A DNA stretch of 5,564 bases from Gemmatimonadota bacterium (lineage in GTDB: Bacteria > Gemmatimonadota > Gemmatimonadetes > Gemmatimonadales > Gemmatimonadaceae), in assembly GCA_028287205.1 (NCBI GenBank), contig JAQBQC010000449.1, positions 1-5,564 of the forward strand. The letters are read 5' to 3'. Positions 1 to 5,033 of this stretch are shown here, one piece after another. Numbering within the stretch: position 1 is the first letter of the stretch; every line of letters starts with the position of its first letter. The position numbers were made by a program, and so were the translations under genes. The notes under the pieces were generated by a model. It saw only the letters and a program-made list of their open reading frames with translations. It was not told the origin of the DNA and searched no databases.

Positions 1-485
1 CCGTTCAGCTCATCGAGGTGCGCGTTGTCGGCGTCGCGCTGCGTGGGAAGGCCGAGCCGATTCTGAATTCGGTGATAGAGCTCGTGCATCATCAGCGTCG
101 CGCGAAGTCGCTCGCCAACCGGCAGCGGCCAGAGCATCTGCGTCCACTTCAGCCCGGACCATTCGACGGCGGTGTTCGCGATGTTCTGATCGGCAGGCAT
201 GACTCCGATGAACACGCCGTTCTTCGCCGCGAGCACTCCCTTCCCATCGGCGTCGCTGGCCACGACCGACCTGCTCGGCGCATCCACGAACATGATCGGC
301 CCGCACAGCGACACGCCCCACAGCGTTCCGTGATCGGCCGAGCAGAGCTCGTGTGCCTGGGCGAATGCGGCCTTTGCGGAATCGATCGGGATTGGCTGTG
401 CGCTCTGCGCGCGCGCGATCTCTGGCAGCATGGCGGTGGACAGTGCGACCAGCACCGGTAGAGCGGCGAACGACCCCAGTCCCAT
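1..485 (-). CDS. Secreted protein with HExxH (zincin-like) motif, unknown family, 3' end outside window
   Basis: Reading from ATG at 485 leftwards gives 161 codons with no stop before the window edge, so the C-terminus is missing. An SD-like GGAG (498-495) lies 9 nt before the ATG and supports this start. Residues 1-28 form a Sec signal peptide: hydrophobic core at about 5-20 and a probable cleavage site after ARA (residues 24-28 are IARAQ). The mature part has cysteines at 48 and 61 that could form a disulfide. It also has a motif TLMMHELYHRIQ (residues 130-141), in which H134-E135-x-x-H138 is the zinc-binding pattern of zincin metallopeptidases. A following H156-L-D-E-L could hold a further ligand. 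The Arg after the second His departs from the stricter zincin consensus. I do not recognise a named family. A periplasmic or extracellular metallopeptidase is the simplest reading, but a non-enzymatic protein is possible. It lies 94 nt downstream of the gene at 580-1314 on the same strand. Confidence 0.8.
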   Translation of the reverse strand, partial: MGLGSFAALPVLVALSTAMLPEIARAQSAQPIPIDSAKAAFAQAHELCSADHGTLWGVSLCGPIMFVDAPSRSVVASDADGKGVLAAKNGVFIGVMPADQNIANTAVEWSGLKWTQMLWPLPVGERLRATLMMHELYHRIQNRLGLPTQRDADNAHLDELN

Positions 486-533
486 GATCTCGAGCTCCGC
501 GAAGGGCACGGCCGGCTGCCCGCCCGGCCCATC

Positions 534-564
534 ATTGTACGCGCTCGAGCTATGCCGGTTTCAG
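534..564 (-). promoter_or_regulatory. Weak candidate promoter for the HExxH gene
   Basis: On the minus strand a TACAAT box (539-534, 5 of 6 matches to TATAAT) follows CTGAAA (564-559, 4 of 6 to TTGACA) with a long 19-nt spacer. It would start transcription near 527 and give a leader of about 40 nt. That leader contains a GGCCGG/CCGGCC stem (529-510) just before the SD. The match may be chance. The gene could equally be transcribed from the upstream gene. Confidence 0.25.
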
Positions 565-579
565 CGCTTCGCCGGCGAG

Positions 580-1314
580 CTAGTACTGCGCGAGCCAGCG
601 GTTCGTGGCCGACAGCGTCGCGAGCACCGCAGCCGTCTCGACATCCTCGCGCACCTCGCACACACCGGAGAGCGGCACGATCTCACGCCCGCGGCGCGCA
701 GCCACGGCAACGACGACGTAGCGCCGCTCGAGCGAATCGACGAGCAGCACGTGCTCGATCGCCGCCGTCTGCGCAGCCACGTCCGCCGCTCCGAGCGCCG
801 CCAGTGTGGCGCGCGAGGCCAGCTCCGCGCGCGATCGCTCGGACGACGCACCCGTCACCTCGCCACTCAGCACGAGAGCACCCTTTCTGAGCGACACGCG
901 ACAGGTGATTCCAGACACGCGCGAGCGGCGCACCTCGAGATCCTCGAAGTACACGCGGCGCGGGGGGCGTGGTACGTCCCCGCTCTCCGCGATGAGGATG
1001 TCGGGCGTGCGACGCTGCTCGAACGGCGCTCCGCTGTCGGCGGCGCGCGCGCGTGACGATCCCGATCGCGCGTTCACGTGCGCGACGAAGATCTGCTCGG
1101 GCGCGATCTTGAGATCGAAGGTCGTGCGCAGCGTCTCGTCCACTGTGCTGATGAGCGAGCTCGTATCGACGCCGGCCGCCACCATGAGATGGATGCCAAC
1201 GATCTCGCCCGTCGGACGAACCTCGACGCGCGCCAGCGTGACTCCTGGCAGCGACACGAGATGCTCCTCGAGCGATGTCAGCAACGCACGCGGAATCCCC
1301 GCTCCACCAGACAC
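580..1314 (-). CDS. Conserved-looking cytoplasmic protein of unknown function, two alpha/beta regions
   Basis: The product is 244 aa from GTG at 1314, with the TAG stop at 582-580. The frame stays open up to a GTG at 1503 (307 aa). In that extension the first 40 codons have G or C in the third position in only about 45% of cases, well below the body of the gene, and the peptide is rich in Arg, His and Ser. I therefore prefer the shorter start. None of the candidate starts (1503, TTG 1383, GTG 1314, TTG 1284) has a good SD. Residues 10-80 (helix LLTSLEEHL, then LPGVTLARVEV, then a strand and helix ending IFVAHV) look like a small alpha/beta domain. Residues 81-118 are a polar, probably flexible linker. 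Residues 121-241 form a second part with several strands (ALVLSGEVTG; YVVVAVAA) and a closing helix DVETAAVLATLSATNRWL. There is no signal peptide, membrane segment or recognisable catalytic motif. I recall similar unnamed two-part proteins in other bacteria but cannot assign a function. Confidence 0.8.
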   Translation of the reverse strand: MSGGAGIPRALLTSLEEHLVSLPGVTLARVEVRPTGEIVGIHLMVAAGVDTSSLISTVDETLRTTFDLKIAPEQIFVAHVNARSGSSRARAADSGAPFEQRRTPDILIAESGDVPRPPRRVYFEDLEVRRSRVSGITCRVSLRKGALVLSGEVTGASSERSRAELASRATLAALGAADVAAQTAAIEHVLLVDSLERRYVVVAVAARRGREIVPLSGVCEVREDVETAAVLATLSATNRWLAQY

Positions 1315-1374
1315 GCGACGTGTCGAGCGGGGCGACGAAGGATCATCACCCTCAGGAGTGCTGAGCTCGCTAAA

Positions 1375-1384
1375 TTTGGCCAAA
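1375..1384. repeat. Perfect 10-bp palindrome TTTGGCCAAA
   Basis: The sequence is its own reverse complement and sits just downstream (minus-strand sense) of the 1391-1420 stem-loop. The TTG at 1383-1381, one of the possible starts of the gene at 580, lies inside it. It could be an operator half or chance. Confidence 0.35.
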
Positions 1385-1390
1385 GAATAG

Positions 1391-1420
1391 GCCGGAGCTC
1401 GTCGCGGGACGAGTGCCGGC
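1391..1420 (-). promoter_or_regulatory. Leader stem-loop with short U-rich tail (attenuator or terminator candidate)
   Basis: On the plus strand GCCGG (1391-1395) pairs with CCGGC (1416-1420) and CTCGTC (1398-1403) pairs with GACGAG (1408-1413). This leaves a 2x2 internal loop and a GCGG tetraloop. On the minus strand the hairpin is followed by CTATTCTTTGG, a short U-rich run, resembling a weak intrinsic terminator. It lies 225 nt past the stop of the JAMM gene and about 75 nt before the preferred GTG of the next gene. It could end the first transcript or attenuate the second. The U tract is broken by C and A, so termination is unproven. Confidence 0.4.
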
Positions 1421-1438
1421 GAATGCGGGTGAGTCGAA

Positions 1439-1455
1439 CGGGAATTTCTGTCCCG
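1439..1455. repeat. Inverted repeat CGGGA-N7-TCCCG
   Basis: Five-base perfect arms (1439-1443 and 1451-1455) surround an AT-rich 7-base centre. The overall length is 17 bp, the same as the dyad at 1539-1555, and the two centres are 100 bp apart. This size fits a dimeric regulator site, but the arms are short. Confidence 0.3.
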
Positions 1456-1472
1456 CAATGTATGGTGAGTTG

Positions 1473-1490
1473 TATCACAGAGTCTATCAC
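1473..1490. repeat. Direct repeat TATCAC with 12-bp period
   Basis: TATCAC occurs at 1473-1478 and again at 1485-1490, separated by AGAGTC. A 12-bp period is slightly more than one helical turn, so both copies face nearly the same side of the DNA. A tandem regulator site is possible. Six-base identity is weak evidence alone. Confidence 0.25.
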
Positions 1491-1538
1491 GCGCCGGACG
1501 CACATCATCACGCCCATCCGGATGATTGGCGTCGTCTA

Positions 1539-1555
1539 ACCATAAATTATATGGT
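1539..1555. repeat. 17-bp inverted repeat ACCATA-N5-TATGGT overlapping the -10 box
   Basis: Six-base perfect arms (1539-1544 and 1550-1555) surround AATTA. The dyad covers the TATAAT box of the minus-strand promoter, so a protein bound here would block or reposition RNA polymerase. This fits an autoregulated or repressed promoter, although an AT-rich -10 region can be symmetric by chance. Confidence 0.4.
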
Positions 1556-1575
1556 CTTGTGCCACAATGTGTTAC
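1546..1575 (-). promoter_or_regulatory. Candidate sigma-70-type promoter for the gene at 580-1314
   Basis: A perfect TATAAT (1551-1546, minus strand) lies 18 nt after GTAACA (1575-1570, 4 of 6 to TTGACA). Transcription would begin near 1539 and run leftwards. This places the 1511-1531, 1439-1455 and 1391-1420 dyads in a leader of roughly 225 nt before the preferred GTG. A perfect TATAAT in the most AT-rich spot of a GC-rich window is unlikely to be accidental. Confidence 0.5.
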
Positions 1576-1643
1576 GCTTTCTGTCCGGGCGCCAGCGCGG
1601 CGATTTTTGGGGCCGCCGGGGCATCACTTTCCGACTCCAGCTT

Positions 1644-2303
1644 TCAGTGCATTTCGGCTGAATCCGGAGACGCCCGACTGGTGTCGAGGTCGGCGCGAAG
1701 CTCGACCAGCACCGGGATGGGATACTGCATCGACCCGTTGAACGCCCGCACCGCACCCGCAATCGAGTCGCGATCCCACTGCGCCAGCGAGATCCGATCC
1801 GAGCTCGCGCGAAACGCTCGCAGATCGCCCACCGAAAGTCCGCGCGTCTTGACTGGATGCTGCAAACTGTCGGCGCGCCACGGATGCGTATGCCAGCTGC
1901 CTACCGCATCGTCGCTGTCATCGCATTCGCCGGTCACCGCCGCCGCGAACGCGCGCTCGCCGCGCGGCGCCTCCCACGACGTGATCCAGAGCGTGTCCGT
2001 GGACACCCTGCCGTGCAGACAGCGCATCGTCTCGCGCCAGATCGGTGAGCCGCGCCCGTAGTTCATCGCATTGATGTTCCGATGATACTTCTTCCACCCC
2101 GACGTCGAGTGGATGAAGACGACGTTCATCGAGTCGCGCACGTCGTTCGCAACGAGGATGACGCGCACAGGAATCGATGTGGGCGGGAGCGGCGCAGAGC
2201 GCGCGGCCAGGGCGCAGAATACGAGCGCAGGAAACAGCAGCATGCGAGGGAGCACGCCGCGGCGAGCCGATTCAAACCTGCAAACCCATGGATCGAAGAT
2301 CAT
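1644..2303 (-). CDS. Exported or membrane-anchored JAMM/MPN-fold metalloprotease-like protein
   Basis: The product is 219 aa. The ATG at 2303 has a strong purine-rich SD, GGGGAG, 7 nt upstream, so I choose it over the internal ATG at 2243. A hydrophobic stretch at residues 22-34 preceded by arginines makes a signal peptide or N-terminal anchor; cleavage near ALA (31-33) is possible. The mature part has the elements of the JAMM zinc site in the right order. E91 lies in ETMRCLHG, matching the Glu-...-G start of JAB domains. H138-T-H140-P lies in GSWHTHP, and S157-V-G-D160 completes the S-x-x-D. The His pair and the Ser are 16 residues apart, longer than the usual 7-10, so the loop is extended. 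C95 and C127 could form a disulfide, consistent with export. JAMM proteins usually cleave isopeptide or peptide bonds, most bacterial ones in the cytoplasm. The substrate is unknown. It is divergent from the lipoprotein gene at 2425. Confidence 0.82.
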   Translation of the reverse strand: MIFDPWVCRFESARRGVLPRMLLFPALVFCALAARSAPLPPTSIPVRVILVANDVRDSMNVVFIHSTSGWKKYHRNINAMNYGRGSPIWRETMRCLHGRVSTDTLWITSWEAPRGERAFAAAVTGECDDSDDAVGSWHTHPWRADSLQHPVKTRGLSVGDLRAFRASSDRISLAQWDRDSIAGAVRAFNGSMQYPIPVLVELRADLDTSRASPDSAEMH

Positions 2304-2424
2304 GGGGCGTCTCCCCCTCCGTGTACCGCGCGTCCAAGTAGCCGAGTGCGCGCGGCAAGCCTATCATATGTCCGACGATCGAACACGCCGCGCGCTTCAC
2401 TCGAGCATGACCAACGGAGGATTC
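2304..2424. promoter_or_regulatory. Divergent intergenic region between the JAMM gene and the lipoprotein gene
   Basis: These 121 bases must hold the 5' signals of both genes. On the minus strand a GGAGGGGGAG tract serves as SD for the JAMM gene. On the plus strand TATCAT (2362-2367) is a plausible -10 box, but only a poor -35 (TAGCCG, 17 nt upstream) precedes it. The lipoprotein SD GGAGG is at 2416-2420. No convincing minus-strand promoter is visible. Confidence 0.4.
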
Positions 2425-3582
2425 ATGCCGCGCCACGCCCGAGCACTCGTTCTACTCCTGACGGCTTCGGCTGCCGCCTGCGCCAGCCCGGGCACGCTCA
2501 ACACCAGCGGTCCGTTCGACCTCGCCCACACGCCCGATGAAGGGCTGCGCTATTTCGTTACACGCGATCTCCTCACGGTCGACGCAAAGGTCAGCCAGTT
2601 CCGGGAGGTCGTGCGCGGCCGGAGCGGCGTTTGCGAGCCGCACGACTCGCTCGCGAGCAGCTGGACGCTGACGGTCACCACCGTCCCGGACCGCCGCCAG
2701 GCGTATCGCCTCGGCGTCACGCCCTCCGGGCTGGTCGATCAGACGCTCGGCGTCAAAGTCAGCGAGACGGGTGTGCTCACGTCGCTCAATTACGCCGGCA
2801 CCGACCAGCGCGCCGCGATCGTGACCACGATCGCGAAGGGCTTTGCCGGCGTTCTCGGCGCCGTGATTCGCGGGCCGCTCACCGCGGGCCGGGATACGGC
2901 GTGCGCGACGAAGGCGAAGCCGACGCCGGTGGCGACGAGGCATGTCGTTCGAACCTTCGATCTCACCGAGCTGCCGCCGGCGCCCGATCCCGGCGCCACC
3001 TGGTCGGCGATCGCGCGGCAGAACGCCACGTTCACGCACGATCTCGAGCTCTTCACGCTGGCGAATCTGTTCGTGTCGGTCTCGCCGGTGCCCGAGCCGA
3101 CGAGCGCGCTCGAGCCCGCGCCAAACGCGAGGGGCGCGGCCATCGGCTGTACGGGCGCCGACTCCGTGTGCGCGAGGATTTATTTCCGCGAGCCGATCAT
3201 GCGCGTGATTCGCGTGCACGTGGCCGACGCGATCGATCCGCGCAACACCACGTTCACCGTCGCCGAAGAGCGCATCGTGCCACTCGTCTCGGCCGCTGAC
3301 CCCATTCTCCACATCGCGTTCGGCACGCAGGTGCTTGGCGCCGGAAAGATCGCGCTCTCCTTCGGTGCGCATGGGAATGTCACGGGCGTCGAGCAGTCGT
3401 CGAGCGCGGCGCTCAACGGTGCGGGGGCCGCGGCGACATCGATCGTCGAGGGCGCGCACGCCGGATACGACGCGGTGCTCAAGGCGCGCATCGATGAGCT
3501 CGAGCTCCAGATCAAGGAAGCAAAGGACAACGCGACACTCCGCGGCCTGCAATCACCCGACACCTCTCCCAACACTCCATGA
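2425..3582 (+). CDS. Probable lipoprotein of unknown function with C-terminal helix
   Basis: The product is 385 aa from the ATG at 2425, preceded by GGAGG four bases upstream. The frame is open back to 2113, but that part lies across the divergent gene. Residues 1-18 are a short signal peptide (RHARALVLLLTASAAA) ending at C19. The sequence AAAC lacks the usual Leu at -3, so lipidation is probable rather than certain. The mature part has four further cysteines (70, 160, 242, 249), enough for two disulfides. Two stretches look related. Residues 107-149 run from GVKVSETGVLTSLNYAG through an Ala/Ile/Gly helix. Residues 308-343 run from KIALSFGAHGNVTGVEQ through an Ala/Gly helix. Residues 351-374 (VLKARIDELELQIKEAKDNA) form a charged, probably coiled-coil helix. 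No enzyme motif is visible. The stop codon overlaps the start of the amidohydrolase gene (ATGA), so the two are probably co-translated and may work together at the envelope. Confidence 0.85.
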   Translation: MPRHARALVLLLTASAAACASPGTLNTSGPFDLAHTPDEGLRYFVTRDLLTVDAKVSQFREVVRGRSGVCEPHDSLASSWTLTVTTVPDRRQAYRLGVTPSGLVDQTLGVKVSETGVLTSLNYAGTDQRAAIVTTIAKGFAGVLGAVIRGPLTAGRDTACATKAKPTPVATRHVVRTFDLTELPPAPDPGATWSAIARQNATFTHDLELFTLANLFVSVSPVPEPTSALEPAPNARGAAIGCTGADSVCARIYFREPIMRVIRVHVADAIDPRNTTFTVAEERIVPLVSAADPILHIAFGTQVLGAGKIALSFGAHGNVTGVEQSSSAALNGAGAAATSIVEGAHAGYDAVLKARIDELELQIKEAKDNATLRGLQSPDTSPNTP

Positions 3583-4928
3583 CGCGCACGCGCTCCGCAC
3601 TTTCTCTCATCGTCGCGACGTTCGCGTTCGCTGCCACCATCACTCCGACAATCGCTCGCGCGCAGAGCGAAGCTGCGGCGCCAGCTGCGCCCCGGCGAAC
3701 GGTGCTTCGCGCGGCGCATCTCGTGGAGCCGCGCACGGGCAAGCGCATCGACAATGCGGTGATCGTCATCGATGGCGACAGGATCACATCGGTGACATCA
3801 GGCGGAGCCGTTCCGACTGGCGTCACGGTGATCGATCTCGGAAACACGACCGTGCTCCCCGGGCTGATCGATGTGCACACGCACCTCTCGGGAGAGAGCC
3901 ACGACTACTACACCGATCTCTTTCGCCGCAGCCCGATCGACGCTGCGGTGCGCGCGCACATCTACGCGAAGCGTACGCTCGCGGCGGGCTTCACGACGGT
4001 GCGCGATGTCGGAGCGCCGGAGCTCATCGATGTCGCGCTGCGCAACGCGATCAACGACGGCGTGGTGGATGGTCCGCGGATGCTCGTCGCGACGCTCGCG
4101 ATCAGTGCAACGGGCGGACACGGGGATCTCAACGGATTTTCGCCGTACATCCATTTTCAGCAGCTGTCCAACATCGCGGACGGCGTGGATGAGGTGCGCA
4201 AGGCGGTGCGCGTCAACATCAAGTACGGCGCCGACTGGATCAAGGTCCTGGCGAGCGCCGGCGTGCTCTCCGAGGAGGAGTCGGTGGGTGCGCCGCAATA
4301 TTCGCAGGAGGAGCTCAACGCGATCGTGGCGGAGGCGACGACGTGGGGGCGGAAGGTCGCCGCGCACGCGCATGGCGCGGAGGCGATCAAGCGCGCGACG
4401 CGGGCGGGGGTGGCGTCGATCGAGCACGGCGGGCTCGTGGACGAGGAGGGCGTGCGCCTCATGAAGGAGCACGGAACGTATCTCGTGCCCGACATCTACA
4501 CGGACGCGTACATCCTGGAGCACGGCAAGGAGATCGGCCTTCCCGACAAGATGATCGAGAAGGAGCGGCAGCTCCGGAAGGCGCCGAACGTGAACTGGCG
4601 GCGCGCGATCGCGGCGGGCGTGAAGATGGCGTTCGGCACCGATGCGGGGGTCTACCCGCACGGCACCAACGCCAGGCAGTTCAAGTATCTCCTCGAGCTG
4701 GGGCTGACGCCGCTCCAGACCATCCAGATGGCGACGTCCAACGCCGCGGATCTCCTCGGCTGGCAGGACAAGGCCGGTACGCTGGTTCCGGGCGCCTGGG
4801 CGGACCTGATCGCCGTTCGCGGCGACCCGCTGAGCGACGTCACCGTGCTCGAGCGGCCGGCATTCGTGATGAAGGGTGGAACGGTTTATCGCAGCGCGGC
4901 CGCCGCCGATTCCGCCCCCGCACACTGA
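3579..4928 (+). CDS. Exported metal-dependent amidohydrolase (COG1228 type, prolidase-like)
   Basis: The product is 449 aa, normal for the family. The start overlaps the lipoprotein stop by four bases and has no clear SD of its own, which points to translational coupling. Residues 1-28 are a Sec signal peptide with probable cleavage after ARA (26-28), giving a periplasmic or secreted enzyme. The N-terminal beta-sandwich part (about 40-95, VIVIDGDRITSV) precedes the TIM barrel, and the sandwich is completed at the end by GAWADLIAV. The expected binuclear metal ligands are all present: H100-T-H102, K222 (carboxylated lysine, in WIKVLAS), H263 or H265 in AAHAHG, H283 in IEHGG, and D355 in GTDAG. 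The GGHGD block at 179-183 is typical of this subgroup. Characterised relatives hydrolyse Xaa-Pro or Xaa-Arg/Lys dipeptides; others act on imidazolonepropionate or similar rings. The signal peptide makes a peptide-scavenging role more likely, but the exact substrate cannot be read from the sequence. Confidence 0.93.
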   Translation: MTRTRSALSLIVATFAFAATITPTIARAQSEAAAPAAPRRTVLRAAHLVEPRTGKRIDNAVIVIDGDRITSVTSGGAVPTGVTVIDLGNTTVLPGLIDVHTHLSGESHDYYTDLFRRSPIDAAVRAHIYAKRTLAAGFTTVRDVGAPELIDVALRNAINDGVVDGPRMLVATLAISATGGHGDLNGFSPYIHFQQLSNIADGVDEVRKAVRVNIKYGADWIKVLASAGVLSEEESVGAPQYSQEELNAIVAEATTWGRKVAAHAHGAEAIKRATRAGVASIEHGGLVDEEGVRLMKEHGTYLVPDIYTDAYILEHGKEIGLPDKMIEKERQLRKAPNVNWRRAIAAGVKMAFGTDAGVYPHGTNARQFKYLLELGLTPLQTIQMATSNAADLLGWQDKAGTLVPGAWADLIAVRGDPLSDVTVLERPAFVMKGGTVYRSAAAADSAPAH

Positions 4929-4964
4929 CCCGCCGGGCCCTGCCGCCACACAACGTTTCACCGT

Positions 4965-4994
4965 CTGGCAGATTTTGGCTCGGAGCCCTATCTT
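4965..4994 (+). promoter_or_regulatory. Candidate promoter for the kinase gene
   Basis: CTGGCA (4965-4970, 4 of 6 to TTGACA) and TATCTT (4989-4994, 4 of 6 to TATAAT) are 18 nt apart in the 105-base gap before the kinase gene. They would give a leader of about 35 nt. The spacer holds a small GGCT-CGG-AGCC hairpin. No terminator for the amidohydrolase gene is visible in this gap, so read-through into the kinase is also possible. Confidence 0.3.
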
Positions 4995-5033
4995 CGGCGC
5001 TTAGCGTCTCTCAACGCAGGGCACGGGCACCCG

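Larger units (their letters stand above)
1315..1643. other. Gene-poor, dyad-rich upstream region
   Basis: These 329 bases lie between the stop of the JAMM gene (1644) and the preferred start of the gene at 580-1314. I see no convincing coding sequence: the frames crossing it are antisense shadows or the poorly coding 5' extension of the downstream gene. The stretch is locally AT-rich, especially 1536-1570. It contains a minus-strand TATAAT box, inverted repeats at 1539-1555, 1511-1531, 1439-1455 and 1391-1420, a TTTGGCCAAA palindrome at 1375-1384, and a TATCAC direct repeat at 1473-1490. Most likely it is the promoter and leader of the minus-strand gene at 580-1314. Confidence 0.55.

Noticed and set aside
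510..529. GGCCGG/CCGGCC stem between the gene at 580 and the HExxH gene as a terminator
   Set aside because: No U-rich run follows the stem on the minus strand. At most it is a leader hairpin.
430..1056. Plus-strand open frame of 208 codons
   Set aside because: It lies opposite two minus-strand genes with better codon bias, and its peptide is Arg/His-rich without any recognisable pattern.
1597..1616. GCGGC/GCCGC inverted repeat after the JAMM gene as a terminator
   Set aside because: The arms are only 5 bp with a 10-base loop, and no U tract follows on either strand.
2113..2424. 104-codon N-terminal extension of the lipoprotein frame
   Set aside because: It crosses the divergent JAMM gene and places the signal peptide inside the protein. 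GGAGG before the ATG at 2425 marks the true start.
2452..3552. Long minus-strand open frame opposite the lipoprotein gene (366 codons)
   Set aside because: Arg-rich shadow peptide. The plus strand has the SD, the signal peptide and the overlap with the next gene.
3798..4961. Long open frame on the minus strand opposite the amidohydrolase (387 codons)
   Set aside because: It is antisense to a gene with complete family motifs. The peptide is rich in Arg, His and Leu with no domain, as expected for the shadow of a GC-rich gene.
4965..4980. Sigma-54-like promoter (CTGGCA ... TTGGCT) before the kinase gene
   Set aside because: The spacing between the GG and GC elements is 9 rather than the required 10 bases.
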